Of a DNA stretch of 64,000 bases, positions 52,262 through 61,885 are shown piece after piece (the stretch's first letter is position 1; every line of letters starts with the position of its first letter). Under the pieces are notes generated by a model. The model ran no database searches, had not been told where the DNA came from, and saw nothing but the letters and a program-made list of their open reading frames with translations. Position numbers and translations under genes: made by a program. This DNA comes from JABSQH01 sp965230015 (GTDB taxonomy: Bacteria > Actinomycetota > Acidimicrobiia > Acidimicrobiales > Ilumatobacteraceae): positions 1 to 64,000 of the forward strand of contig CBDDKF010000001.1 in assembly GCA_965230015.1 (NCBI GenBank). The letters run 5' to 3'.

Positions 52262-52279
52262 CTACCTACCGGTAGGTAG
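52262..52279. promoter_or_regulatory. perfect 18-bp palindrome, probable TetR-type operator
   Basis: CTACCTACCGGTAGGTAG is its own reverse complement and matches the TACC-N-ACCGGT-N-GGTA pattern used by TetR-family regulators of fatty-acid genes. It overlaps the -10 of the desaturase gene. No TetR gene is adjacent. Confidence 0.7.
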
Positions 52280-52518
52280 GAGGGCAACGCGAGCGCGGTG
52301 AGCAGGCTGAACGGTGATCGAATTGCGTACTGAGCGGGGCGCAGCACGGTGCAACAGAGTGCAACGGGGCGTCCCGCCCCCGACCGAACTCGCGGACACC
52401 CGCGACGCGGAGTCCATACCGCGTCGATGTGGCGCGGCGTCGATGAGCCGCGCCGCGGACGTGACCGGCGCAACACATCGACTGCCCATCGTGATGTGTC
52501 AATTGGGTTACGAAACGT

Positions 52519-52524
52519 CATGAT
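52519..52524 (+). promoter_or_regulatory. -10 box for the MscS-type gene
   Basis: CATGAT, 6 nt, ATG at 52531. It fits the leaderless pattern. The 279-bp gap before it also carries the operator and GTGCAAC direct repeats (52350-52370). Confidence 0.35.
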
Positions 52525-52530
52525 GTCGTC

Positions 52531-53403
52531 ATGTTCGCCGTCATGTGGTCCGAGCTGACCTTGGGGCTCGAAGCCATCGTCGTGTTCGTCGTTGCCCTCG
52601 CCGTGGCGTGGGCCGCTCGCCGGACGATCCGCTGGGCCACACGTCGCGCTGTCCGTCGCGCTCGCCGGGGCCGCTCCAGCTGGCGCGTGCGACTCGATCG
52701 GCTCGGCGACGACGGCCACGGCGACGCCCGTCGTCGCCAACGCGCCGACGCCGTGGCGCGCATCTTCGGTCATCTCGTCACGGTGGTGATCGTGGCCATC
52801 GCCGGCCTGGTCGCCCTCGACCTGATCGGGATCAACCCGGTGTACGCCGTGAGTAGCGCCGGGTTCCTCGGGTTCGCCCTCGCCTTGTCGGGACAGGATC
52901 TGATCAAGGACCTGATCGGTGGCACGCGCGCCCTGCTCGAGGATCGCTACGGCGTCGGCGACGACGTCGACGTGCGCATCGACGGCACCGACGTCCACGG
53001 CGTGGTCGACCTGGTGGGTGTCGCCTCGGTCAGGATCCGCACCGCCGACGGATCGACGTGGCACGCCGGACACCACGCGATTCAGGCGGTCAGCAACCAT
53101 TCGCAGCTCCCGGCCGAGAGCAGCATCGAGGTGCCTGGTGATCTGTGGGCGATGACCAGCCCCGAACGTGCCGGGCATCGTTTGGCGTCGGCGTCGAACG
53201 AGCCGGGCCTCACCGGCGTGGTCTTCCTTCCCGAGCTGACCGACGAACGCGCCGCTGACCACTCCGGCCGAACCGACGACGAGCCCACCGCGACGTCCGA
53301 CGACCCCGTCGCCGTGCGCGTCCGCAGCAACCGGCCGTTGAGTGATGCCGAGCGCCGCGAGGCGCGACACCGACTGCTCGCCGAGCCGTCCATCGAACGC
53401 TGA
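52531..53403 (+). CDS. MscS-family mechanosensitive channel
   Basis: The 290-residue protein has an N-terminal helix (LEAIVVFVVALAVAWAAR), a basic cytoplasmic loop, another helix (LVTVVIVAIAGLVALDLIGI), and the pore-lining region AGFLGFALALSGQDLIKDLIGG. The MscS beta domain with RYGVGDDV follows. The C-terminal part is Asp/Glu-rich. Expected role: relief of turgor on osmotic downshock. ATG 52543 (MWSEL) is a possible later start. Confidence 0.85.
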   Translation: MFAVMWSELTLGLEAIVVFVVALAVAWAARRTIRWATRRAVRRARRGRSSWRVRLDRLGDDGHGDARRRQRADAVARIFGHLVTVVIVAIAGLVALDLIGINPVYAVSSAGFLGFALALSGQDLIKDLIGGTRALLEDRYGVGDDVDVRIDGTDVHGVVDLVGVASVRIRTADGSTWHAGHHAIQAVSNHSQLPAESSIEVPGDLWAMTSPERAGHRLASASNEPGLTGVVFLPELTDERAADHSGRTDDEPTATSDDPVAVRVRSNRPLSDAERREARHRLLAEPSIER

Positions 53404-53449
53404 CCGGCACCCGGCACCGGCGACCCGTCCGGCCGCTAGCGTCGATCCG

Positions 53450-53821
53450 ATGGCGGAGCTGGCACGGATCGACCAGTGGCTGTGGTCGGTGCGCCTCACC
53501 AAAACCCGCAGCGATGCGAGCCGGGCGTGCAAAGGCGGTCACGTGACGGTCAACGGCCGGCCGGCCAAGCCCGCCACCCCGGTCCGTCCGGGTGACGCCG
53601 TCGACGCCTTCGTCGGTGGTCGGCAGCGCACGGTCGAGGTGGTCACGGTGATCACCAAGCGTGTCGGCGCATCGATCGCCGTCGAGTGCTTCGTCGATCA
53701 CAGCCCGCCGCCACCGCCACGCGAGCTCGACGTGCCGGTGTTCGCGCGCGACCCCGGCAGCGGCCGTCCGACCAAGAAGGAACGCCGCCAGCTCGATCGG
53801 TTGCGCGGCCGTCGACGCTGA
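53450..53821 (+). CDS. S4-domain RNA-binding protein (Hsp15-like)
   Basis: The 123-residue protein has an S4 domain (RIDQWLWSVRLTKTRSDASRACKGGHVTVNGRPAKPATPV) at its start and a Pro-rich, Arg/Lys-rich tail ending RGRRR. Hsp15 recycles stalled large ribosomal subunits in E. coli. TAGCGT (53437-53442) precedes the ATG by 7 nt; the longer frame from 53342 is not needed. Confidence 0.85.
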   Translation: MAELARIDQWLWSVRLTKTRSDASRACKGGHVTVNGRPAKPATPVRPGDAVDAFVGGRQRTVEVVTVITKRVGASIAVECFVDHSPPPPPRELDVPVFARDPGSGRPTKKERRQLDRLRGRRR

Positions 53822-53903
53822 CGGCGTGCCGGACGGGTGATTTGCCAACACGGGTGAGTTCGCCAGGTCGCTGCACCACCACCTCGGACGTACCCTCAAG
53901 ACG

Positions 53904-56156
53904 GTGTCGACCGGGGGTGACGTCGTACTGCGGGCCAAGCTGACCGCTCCCGCGGTGCCAGCCGAGGCGGTCGTCCGGCCTCGTCTGATCGATCGGCTGA
54001 CGACCAGCGACACGCTGGTCGAGGTGGTCAAGGGCCCGGCGGGGTTCGGCAAGACCACCGTGGTCCGGCAAGCCGTGGACGCGATCGACGCGTCGGTGGC
54101 CTGGGTGAACATCGACTCGGCCGACGACCCATCGCGCTTCTGGCGTCACGTCGGCGCGGCGCTCGACGGTGCCGGTATCGATCTCGACGTCGCCGCTCCT
54201 GGCCGCGTCAACGCCGACAGCGACGCCGACAGTGCGGCCGTCGGTGATCAGGTCGATGCCGCGATCGACGCCATCGTCGCCGCGCTGGAACGAGCCGCTG
54301 CACCCGTGGTGCTCGTGCTCGACGACGCCCACGAGGTGGCAGACGAAGCAGTCGCGGCGCAGCTCGCTCGGGTGCTGCTCAACCCGCCGGCGGGGTTGCG
54401 GGTGATCATCACCACCCGCCACGAGTTGGAGCTACCGATTGTGCGACTGCTCGCCCGCGGCCAGGCGCAAGAGATCACGGCCGTCGATCTCGCCTTCACC
54501 GCCGAAGAGGGATGTCGCTTCCTGGCCGACGACGTCGCCGCCGGTCGACTCTCGACCGACGATGCCAGCGAGATCGTCCGACGCGTCGACGGCTGGCCGG
54601 CAGGTTTGCAACTTGCTCGATTGGCGGCGCGGGGCGGGCGGTCCGCCGAGGAGGTCCTCGACGCCGCGACCGGCTCGGGCGACGACGTTGCCCGCTACCT
54701 CGCCGGCGAGGTGCTCGATGCCCAACCACCAGCCCACCGCGAGTTTCTGGTTGCCACCAGCGTCCTCGGCGATCTCACGCCCGACGCCTGCGAGGTGGCG
54801 AGCGACCAGCCCGGCGCGCTCCGCGTACTGCGCGCGCTGGTCGATGCCCAGGTGTTCACCACCCAGACCGAACCGGGCACGCCGACGTTCCGCTATCACC
54901 GGATGTGGCGGGAGTTCTTGCGCTCCAGGTTCGCCGAGCGTCCGCCTGCGTACCAGGCTGCGGTTCATCGGCGTCTGGCCGACTGGTTCGCCGAGACCGG
55001 TGCAGTTGGTGAGTCGGTGCGCCACCGGCTGCACGAGGGGGCGACCGACGCCGCGTTGGACGTGCTGGGCGCCTCGTATGTCGAGCTGTCGAACCGTGGA
55101 CAGATCGACCTGTTGTGGGAGCTGGTGGCGATGGTCGGACCAGAGCGCGTGCTCGCACACGACGAGCTGGCGCCACTGCCGGCGTGGGCCAGCCTCAATA
55201 CCGGACGATTCGAGGAGATCGATCCGTGGCTCGATTCGATCGAGATGGTCGAGGCCATCACCGCCGAGCACCGACGCCGGTTCGCCTTGCACGCTGCGGT
55301 CGTTCGCTCTCATCGAGACCGCCACCTCGGCGACGTCGCCGCCGCCGTGCACTGGGGACGCGCTGCGCTCGCCCTGGTCGCGGATTGCGACGACGAGTTG
55401 GTCGGCCCCTCGGCGCGCGCCGCCGCTGGTGCAGCACTGGTGCTCGCTGGCGACACCGGAGCCGCCGGGCCCGAGCTGCGACGGGCGATCGTCGATGGCG
55501 TGCGGCTCCGCGAAGAGTCGGCGATCGTCCTGGCCGAGATGTATCTCGCCGCGGCGACCGACGATCGCGACGAGCGGTTGCGGCTGGCGAGCGGTGCGCT
55601 GGCCCGGTGTGCGACGCCCGAGCTCGATCGCTTCCATCGTCCGGCGATGGCGTGGCTGGTGCTCGCCGAAGCGGCGCTCGGCGACGGCCGTGTCGGCGAT
55701 GCCGACCACGGCGTGCGGCGCGCGCTCGAACACGCTCGTGCCGGTCGTGAGCCGGCTCTCGTGGCACTGGGTGAAGCGCTGCGCGCACGGGTGGCCCATG
55801 CGGCCGGCGATGATCGTGCTCGCCGTGCAGCGCTGCGGCTCGCCGACGCCAACGTGGCCACACTGGTTGGTGCATCGTCGGTCGTCGACGCGGTGCGCGA
55901 GGCGCACAACACCACCCGCTTTGCGCCGCTCGACGACGCCTTGCCGATCGGCGCACGCGAACTCACCGAACGAGAGCTGGTGATTCTGCGGCTGCTGCCC
56001 AACGGACTGTCACGACGGGAACTCGCCGAGCAGCTGTACGTGTCGGAGAACACCCTGAAGACGCATCTCACTTCGATTCGTCGCAAGCTCGGGGTCACGG
56101 GACGAGACAGCCCGGTCGAGGCCGCGCGCGCCCTCGGGCTGCTCGACCCCGGCTGA
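53904..56156 (+). CDS. MalT-type LuxR-family transcriptional regulator
   Basis: The 750-residue regulator has an N-terminal NTPase with Walker A (VVKGPAGFGKTT, about residue 43) and Walker B (VVLVLDDAH). A long helical TPR-like region lies in the middle, and a C-terminal LuxR helix-turn-helix (LTERELVILRLLPNGLSRRELAEQLYVSENTLKTHL) ends the chain. ATP and an inducer are expected to activate it. TACCCT (53891-53896) lies 7 nt before GTG 53904. It probably acts on a gene outside the window. Confidence 0.88.
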   Translation: MSTGGDVVLRAKLTAPAVPAEAVVRPRLIDRLTTSDTLVEVVKGPAGFGKTTVVRQAVDAIDASVAWVNIDSADDPSRFWRHVGAALDGAGIDLDVAAPGRVNADSDADSAAVGDQVDAAIDAIVAALERAAAPVVLVLDDAHEVADEAVAAQLARVLLNPPAGLRVIITTRHELELPIVRLLARGQAQEITAVDLAFTAEEGCRFLADDVAAGRLSTDDASEIVRRVDGWPAGLQLARLAARGGRSAEEVLDAATGSGDDVARYLAGEVLDAQPPAHREFLVATSVLGDLTPDACEVASDQPGALRVLRALVDAQVFTTQTEPGTPTFRYHRMWREFLRSRFAERPPAYQAAVHRRLADWFAETGAVGESVRHRLHEGATDAALDVLGASYVELSNRGQIDLLWELVAMVGPERVLAHDELAPLPAWASLNTGRFEEIDPWLDSIEMVEAITAEHRRRFALHAAVVRSHRDRHLGDVAAAVHWGRAALALVADCDDELVGPSARAAAGAALVLAGDTGAAGPELRRAIVDGVRLREESAIVLAEMYLAAATDDRDERLRLASGALARCATPELDRFHRPAMAWLVLAEAALGDGRVGDADHGVRRALEHARAGREPALVALGEALRARVAHAAGDDRARRAALRLADANVATLVGASSVVDAVREAHNTTRFAPLDDALPIGARELTERELVILRLLPNGLSRRELAEQLYVSENTLKTHLTSIRRKLGVTGRDSPVEAARALGLLDPG

Positions 56157-56276
56157 GCGTGGCGGGTGAACGGTGGCGGGGGGCGATGTCGGCGACCTGC
56201 CACGCCGTCATCGTGGTCGCCGTCTGCCGGACAGGCCGACAGACCATGACATTGCGGAAGGCATTTAGGAACGACC

Positions 56277-56786
56277 ATGACCTTTGAGATCAGCAAGCAG
56301 TTCACCATCGAGGCCCCCGTCGAGCGGGTGTGGAGCATCCTCGCCGACGACTTCGAGAACGTGTACGACTGGGCCACCGGGCTGCAGAGCTCGGCGCCGA
56401 ACCCCAAGGCGCCGCGCCACGCCGACGGCACCGCCGGCGGTCGCGTCTGCCAAGTACCTGGGTTTGGCTTCACCGACGAGCGGGTCGTGGCCTACGAGCC
56501 CGACCAGCACGTCATCGCCTACTCGGTCGAGGCCGAGAAGATCCCGGGCTTCGTACAGAACATGACCAACCGGTGGACGTTGCAGCCCACCGAAGATGGC
56601 TCGACCGTCGCGTCGATGCGCCTCACCGCCGACATCTCCGGGCCGCTCGGGGCGATCATGAAACCGATGATGCGTCGTCGCTTCGACAAGCTGCTCTCTG
56701 CGGTGACCACCGATCTCGCCGTGTACGCCGAGACCGGCAACGTGTCGAGCGGGAAGGCCAAGGAGCTCGCCGCCCAAGCTGCATGA
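56277..56786 (+). CDS. SRPBCC (polyketide cyclase/START-like) protein
   Basis: A 169-residue protein of the SRPBCC helix-grip fold. Signature start: FEISKQFTIEAPVERVWSILAD, with a later WTLQPTEDGSTVASMRL. These proteins bind hydrophobic ligands. AGGA precedes the ATG. It stands alone; no substrate can be told. Confidence 0.75.
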   Translation: MTFEISKQFTIEAPVERVWSILADDFENVYDWATGLQSSAPNPKAPRHADGTAGGRVCQVPGFGFTDERVVAYEPDQHVIAYSVEAEKIPGFVQNMTNRWTLQPTEDGSTVASMRLTADISGPLGAIMKPMMRRRFDKLLSAVTTDLAVYAETGNVSSGKAKELAAQAA

Positions 56787-56828
56787 GTCGGACGGGTGGG
56801 AGGGTGCGTCTCCCGCCCGTCCGCCCCG

Positions 56829-58199
56829 TCAGGGCGCCTCGTTCGCGGCGCACACGCGCGGGGCGGCGAGTTCGACCTCGAGATAGGCCGCCTGCGGCTC
56901 GCCCGCTCCGGTCACCACCCCCTCGTAGAACACGATCGTCTCGTCTTGATCGGCGAGGGCGTCGTCGTCCACGAGGGTGCCGCCGAGGCTCGGCACCACG
57001 ATGGTCAAGCGTGTCGTGTCGCCGTTGGGAACCACGGTGAAGCTGGTGTCGTCGGTGGCGATTCCGCTGATCGCCCGGCCGGCCGGCGTGTCGACCGCAC
57101 ACACGTCGAGAATGCCGGCGGTATAGCCGCGGCCGTCGACGTCGTTCGATGGCAACAGCTCGAAGAAGTCGAGGCACTCCTCGACGCCACCCGGTGGAAT
57201 GCCCACGGCGACGTCGAGCGTTGTGCCGTTGCGGGTGATGCTTCCCGATGTGGCGCCGTCCACGGTCTGCACCCCGTCGGCCACCACGATCTCGCCGGTG
57301 TCGGGATACCACACGTCCATGCTCACCTGATCGCCGGCGGTGCGTTGCTCCACCACAACGCGGCCGTCGGCGGCGCTGCGCACGAGGAAGCTCGACACCT
57401 CGTCGCCATCAGGGCCCAGAGGGAATTCTCCGCACGCCGAATCGACCGCCAAGCGCTCGTCGCCGTAGGCCGCGAAGCCCGGTTCCGGCGGTGCGGCGCC
57501 GGGCTCGTCAGCGCCGTCGGGTGCCGTCGCCGGCGGCGCCGTCGACGCGACGGTCGGTTCGCTCGGGGTGGTCGTGGGGCCGGCGTCCTGGTCGCCCGAC
57601 GCGTCCGATGATCCGTCCGAGGTGCCCCCGTCGGTGCTGCCTCCGGTGCCCTCGTCGTTGGACGAACCATCGTCGGTCGAATCCGTCGGATCGGTCGATG
57701 CGCTGGTGTCGGCGGTCGTCGATGCCGTCGGGTCCACGGTGGTGGACGCGTCGACCGCATCGTCGTTCGTCGCTGCGGCGTCGCTCGAGGTGATCGTCGA
57801 GCCGGTCACCGACTCGGGTGCGGTCGTCGCCGACAGCGACGTAGAGGTCGACGCGTCGGGTGGCGCAGTGTCGTCGTCTTCGTCGCCACCTGTGGCGAAG
57901 GCGACGAACAGCCCGCCCACCAGCACCACAGCAAGCCCGATCGCGGCCGGCACCAACCAGCGCGGCCTGGTGTCGTCGGGTACACCGCTGCCGTCGACAT
58001 CGGCGGGCGAGCCGAGGCCCATGCGGATCGCCGGCTGGACCCGCGTGGGGTCCGGTCCGGGCGCCGGTGACGTGCGCTCCGTCGCGCCGCCCGTGGCGTC
58101 GGTCGCGCCCGTGCTGCCCGGCGCAGTGTCGGGCTCGCTCGGTTGCCCACCGTCGGGACGGGTCGGCGCCCAGAGATCGTCGTCGTCACCGCCGGACAT
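56829..58199 (-). CDS. secreted or membrane-anchored protein with long Ser/Thr/Asp linker
   Basis: From ATG 58199 (MSGGDDDDLWAP) it has 456 residues. A disordered cytoplasmic region of about 75 residues is followed by one helix (LVPAAIGLAVVLVGGLFVAFATGG) and a 130-residue Ser/Thr/Asp/Gly/Ala-rich linker. A folded extracytoplasmic domain of about 230 residues follows. That domain has several cysteines (DSACGEF, EECLDFFEL, DVCAVD, PRVCAAN) that could pair. CACGAT (58207-58212) stands 7 nt upstream of ATG 58199; ATG 58220 is possible. No family is recognised. Confidence 0.65.
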   Translation of the reverse strand: MSGGDDDDLWAPTRPDGGQPSEPDTAPGSTGATDATGGATERTSPAPGPDPTRVQPAIRMGLGSPADVDGSGVPDDTRPRWLVPAAIGLAVVLVGGLFVAFATGGDEDDDTAPPDASTSTSLSATTAPESVTGSTITSSDAAATNDDAVDASTTVDPTASTTADTSASTDPTDSTDDGSSNDEGTGGSTDGGTSDGSSDASGDQDAGPTTTPSEPTVASTAPPATAPDGADEPGAAPPEPGFAAYGDERLAVDSACGEFPLGPDGDEVSSFLVRSAADGRVVVEQRTAGDQVSMDVWYPDTGEIVVADGVQTVDGATSGSITRNGTTLDVAVGIPPGGVEECLDFFELLPSNDVDGRGYTAGILDVCAVDTPAGRAISGIATDDTSFTVVPNGDTTRLTIVVPSLGGTLVDDDALADQDETIVFYEGVVTGAGEPQAAYLEVELAAPRVCAANEAP

Positions 58200-58300
58200 C
58201 ACGCGCATCGTGACACACATACGAGGCCAGATGCGGGCGCGTCGCCCGTGCGCGCAGGCGCGATCGCACCCAGGGTGTTGAAGTCTGTGAAGATGTCCCG

Positions 58301-60361
58301 GTGACGAAGCGACTCGGTGTGATCCTCGCGGCCGTGGCCGTTCTGCCGTTGCTCACCGTGGGCACCACGCAGGCCAGCGAACAACAGCCGGCGAGTTCGT
58401 CGCCGGTCGCGGTGTCCGACCGCATCATCAACGGCGGCAGTGCCACGATCGATCAGGCACCGTGGCAGGTGGCGCTGGTGTCACAGCAAGGTGATCAATT
58501 CTTCCAGTTCTGCGGTGGTTCGCTCATCGATCCGCAGTGGGTACTGACCGCGGCGCACTGCTTCGATCCACCGGTACCGGCCAACCTCCGTGTACTCAGT
58601 GGGAAGGCCGACCTCAGTGCCACCGTGCCGGCCGACTTCACCGAGGTTGCCGAGATCATCGTTCACCCGGGGTGGAACGGCAACGACAACTCGAACGAGA
58701 ACGACATCACGCTGCTGCGACTGGCCACGCCGATCGACGTCGCCGCGTCGGCGGCCGAGGTGATCGAGTTGCCGTGGTTCCAGGACGTGCGTACGTGGCC
58801 GGCCCGTGGGCTGCTCACCGAGATCACGGGGTGGGGCATCACCGACCCGTTCGATCCCTCGTCGGGGCCTGCGCAGCTGCAGGCCGCAACCGTGCCGATC
58901 CTGGCGTCGCCCACGGATCAGGTGTGCGGTCGGTATGGCAGCTCGTTTCTCGCCGGGGCGATGTTGTGCGCTGCCGACCTGCAAGCGCAGATCGACAGTT
59001 GTCAGGGCGACTCGGGTGGGCCGTTGGTCGCCGTGGTCGATGGGCAGCCGCTGCTCGCCGGGGTGACCAGCTTCGGTGTGGGGTGCGCCAACGGCGTCGA
59101 CCCCGGTGTGTACGCCCGTGTGACGACCTACCTGTCGTGGATCGAATCCGAAGCCGCCCTGGCGCCTGAGGAGTGGACCGCGTCGATCGTTGGCGTCGGC
59201 CCCGCCCGTCTGGTCGAGTCGCGCCCGCTCAGGCCCACCGTCGATGGACAACAGGAAGGCCTGGGGCGGAGCGCCGCCGGGTCGGTGCTCGAAGTGCAGG
59301 TCGCCGGTCGGGCGGGCGTCGACACAAACGCCTTGGCGGCGACGCTCAACGTCACCGTGATCGGGCCGACGCGCAACGGCTTCGCCACGGTGTTCCCGTG
59401 CACGTCGTCGCCGCAACCCCCCGGCGACCGACCCGGCTCGTCGACGATCAACTTCGCCGCCGGCGATGTGGTGGCCAACAGCGTGTTCGTACGTGTCGGA
59501 TTCGAGGGTCGGGTGTGCGTGTACCTCCATCGAGAAGCCGACATCGTGGTCGACGTGACCGGGTTCGCGCCGCTCGGTTCGACACCCATCGGGCTGCGGC
59601 CCGCGCGCCTGTTGGAAACCCGCGAAGGCGAGCCCGCTGTCGACGACGTGCCGGCGGTGGTCGGCGGCTTCGCCATCACGCGGGGACGGATTCCCGCGGG
59701 CACCGAAGTGGAAGTGCAGGTCGCCGGTCGGGCCGGAGTACCGCTCGACGCACGCGCCGCATGGGTCAACGCCGCCGTCATCCAAGCCGACGGCCAAGGC
59801 TTCCTCACACTGTTCCCCTGTGGTGCCACCCGCCCGGGTTCGTCCACGTTGAACTACGGACCCGGCGAAGTGGTCGCCAATGGCGCGCTCGTGCAGCTCA
59901 GCGATCGGGGCACGATCTGCGTGTTCGCCAACCGGACCGCCGACATGATCATCGACGTCGCCGGATTCTTGCCCAACGGGTCACCGATCACCGGGCTGCT
60001 CCCTGCCCGTCTGCTCGAGACGCGCCCGGGTGAGCCCACCAGCGACGGTCAACAAGCCGGGATCGGTCGGCTCGCCGCCCGCACCACGGTCGAGATCCAG
60101 GTGACCGGTCGTGCCGGCGTTCCGGCGAGCGCCTCGGCAGCGCTCGTCAACGTCACCGCCATTCGTGGCGCGCTCAACGGGTTCATCACGCTGTTCCCGT
60201 GTGGCACCGAACGCCCCGAGGCCTCCACGTTGAACTACGCCGCCGGCGATGTCGTGGCCAACGGCGCATTCGTCGAGTTGGGCACCGACGGCACGCTGTG
60301 CTTGTACACCCATCGCGGCGTCGACGTCGCGCTCGACGTCACCGGGTGGGCACCCGCCTGA
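58301..60361 (+). CDS. trypsin-like serine protease with three C-terminal LLETR repeats
   Basis: The 686-residue secreted protein begins with a signal peptide (ILAAVAVLPLLTVGTTQA). The S1 protease domain (residues about 42-285) has IINGG at the activation site, the catalytic His in LTAAHCF, Asp in NDITLLR, and Ser in CQGDSGGPL. From residue about 300 to the end, three copies of a 110-125-residue repeat follow, each containing R(L)LE(T/S)R, GF.T.FPC, STLNY/STINF, ANGA or ANS and D(V)..F/W near the end. The repeats are likely surface-binding or folding modules. GTG 58301 starts it. Confidence 0.87.
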   Translation: MTKRLGVILAAVAVLPLLTVGTTQASEQQPASSSPVAVSDRIINGGSATIDQAPWQVALVSQQGDQFFQFCGGSLIDPQWVLTAAHCFDPPVPANLRVLSGKADLSATVPADFTEVAEIIVHPGWNGNDNSNENDITLLRLATPIDVAASAAEVIELPWFQDVRTWPARGLLTEITGWGITDPFDPSSGPAQLQAATVPILASPTDQVCGRYGSSFLAGAMLCAADLQAQIDSCQGDSGGPLVAVVDGQPLLAGVTSFGVGCANGVDPGVYARVTTYLSWIESEAALAPEEWTASIVGVGPARLVESRPLRPTVDGQQEGLGRSAAGSVLEVQVAGRAGVDTNALAATLNVTVIGPTRNGFATVFPCTSSPQPPGDRPGSSTINFAAGDVVANSVFVRVGFEGRVCVYLHREADIVVDVTGFAPLGSTPIGLRPARLLETREGEPAVDDVPAVVGGFAITRGRIPAGTEVEVQVAGRAGVPLDARAAWVNAAVIQADGQGFLTLFPCGATRPGSSTLNYGPGEVVANGALVQLSDRGTICVFANRTADMIIDVAGFLPNGSPITGLLPARLLETRPGEPTSDGQQAGIGRLAARTTVEIQVTGRAGVPASASAALVNVTAIRGALNGFITLFPCGTERPEASTLNYAAGDVVANGAFVELGTDGTLCLYTHRGVDVALDVTGWAPA

Positions 60362-60372
60362 GCCGATGATCG

Positions 60373-61878
60373 ATGTCCGACGGCGCTGCCCAAACGGTCG
60401 ACGTCGCTGACGCCCCCACGGGCGCTCGACTCCGGCACTCGCTTCTCGGCAGCCCGCAGCTCGTCCCGCTGTCGATCGCCCACGGCGTGGCGGCGGTCGG
60501 CGACGCCTTCGTGGCGATCAGCCTCGCCGGCTCGCTGTTCTTCAGCGTCAGCCCCGACGCCTCACGCCAACAGGTACTGATCTACCTGCTCGTCACGATG
60601 GCCCCTCTCGCGGTGCTCGCCCCGCTGGTTGGGCCGGCCGTCGACCGGTTCCGCCGGTCGCAGCGGATCGTCGCTGCGGTGTTCTACGTCGTGCGCGCCG
60701 CGTGCTGTCTCGCGTTGGTGTCGACGTTGCTGCAGCTGGCGTTCTACCCGCTCGCCCTCGGCTTGCTCGTCGCCAGCAAGGCCTCGGGTGTCGTCAAGCA
60801 GACGCTGGTGCAGTCGCTGGTCGACGATCCCGACGAACTCGTTGCAGCGAATGCCCGCCTTGCGCGCTTCGCCAGCATCCTCGCCGCGGTCGGAGCCGCG
60901 GCCGGAGCGGGGGTGTTTGCGCTCGGTGGTGCCGAGTGGACGCTCCGGGTGGGGGCCATTGCCTTTGCCGCATCGGCGGTCGTGGTGCTGCGCGTGCGGC
61001 CGGTGCGCGAAGTGGCGCCACCGCCGACCGACGACTTGGAGTACGCCGAGACGCACCTCCCGACCGTGATCGTCGGCTCGGGCGGAATGAGCGCCATCCG
61101 CGCGGCAGTCGGCTTCTTCGTCTTCACCCTCGCGTTCACGCTGCGCCGCGACAGTGAACCCACGTACGTGTATGCCCTCGCCGCAGGTGCGTACGGACTT
61201 GGCGCGTTCCTCGGCCACACCGCCGCCGCGGTCCTCCGGCGATGGCTGCGCGAGGAGCAACTGATCGCCCTGGCGATCGCTGCTCCGGCGGTGTTCACGG
61301 CGATCGGCATCCTCGGGGCATCGGTGCCGCTGTTGATGATCATCTCTGTGCTCGTCGGCTTGTCGACCACCCTCGGCCGCAACGCCTTCGACGGTCTGCT
61401 CCAGCGGCGCGCGCCGGAGGCGCTGCTCGGCCGCGCCGGGGCCCGCTACGAAACGCGCTTCCAGCTGGCATGGGTGTTCGGCGGCGTGTTGGCCACGCCG
61501 ATCTCGCTGCCCGTCGAGGTGAGCATGATGGTGCTCACCGCGGTGTACATCCCGGCGCTCGTGCTGTTCCTCCGTGGGGAGCGCGAAGCGCGGCGGCACG
61601 AGGATGCGTTGCCGGATCCGATGATCGGCGCGTACGACCGCCTGGCCGAGGCGCGCACGGCGTGGGAAGCCGGACGGCTGCGAGTGGCGATTCTCGATGC
61701 TGCATCGGCGACCGACCTCGCGTTGAGCGTGGGCGGCGCACGCCACGACCACGCCGCTCGTGAGGCGCTCGACTCGCTACGGGTCACGGCGATCGACCCG
61801 GAGGCCACCGTGCGCGAGCGCGATGCGCTGCGCTCGCTGCAGCTCGCCTCCCGCCTGATCGCCCCCGATCCGGAGTGA
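60373..61878 (+). CDS. MFS-type membrane transporter
   Basis: The 501-residue protein has about ten to twelve hydrophobic helices. MFS-like features are AIHG..AVGDAFVAISLAGSLFF at the N-terminus, PLVGPAVDRFRRSQRIV (loop 2-3 motif), and GRNAFDGLLQRRAP near residue 335. A soluble helical C-terminus of about 90 residues is an extra. The substrate is unknown. It starts 11 nt after the protease stop; coexpression is possible. Confidence 0.8.
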   Translation: MSDGAAQTVDVADAPTGARLRHSLLGSPQLVPLSIAHGVAAVGDAFVAISLAGSLFFSVSPDASRQQVLIYLLVTMAPLAVLAPLVGPAVDRFRRSQRIVAAVFYVVRAACCLALVSTLLQLAFYPLALGLLVASKASGVVKQTLVQSLVDDPDELVAANARLARFASILAAVGAAAGAGVFALGGAEWTLRVGAIAFAASAVVVLRVRPVREVAPPPTDDLEYAETHLPTVIVGSGGMSAIRAAVGFFVFTLAFTLRRDSEPTYVYALAAGAYGLGAFLGHTAAAVLRRWLREEQLIALAIAAPAVFTAIGILGASVPLLMIISVLVGLSTTLGRNAFDGLLQRRAPEALLGRAGARYETRFQLAWVFGGVLATPISLPVEVSMMVLTAVYIPALVLFLRGEREARRHEDALPDPMIGAYDRLAEARTAWEAGRLRVAILDAASATDLALSVGGARHDHAAREALDSLRVTAIDPEATVRERDALRSLQLASRLIAPDPE

Positions 61879-61885
61879 GTGTGGG

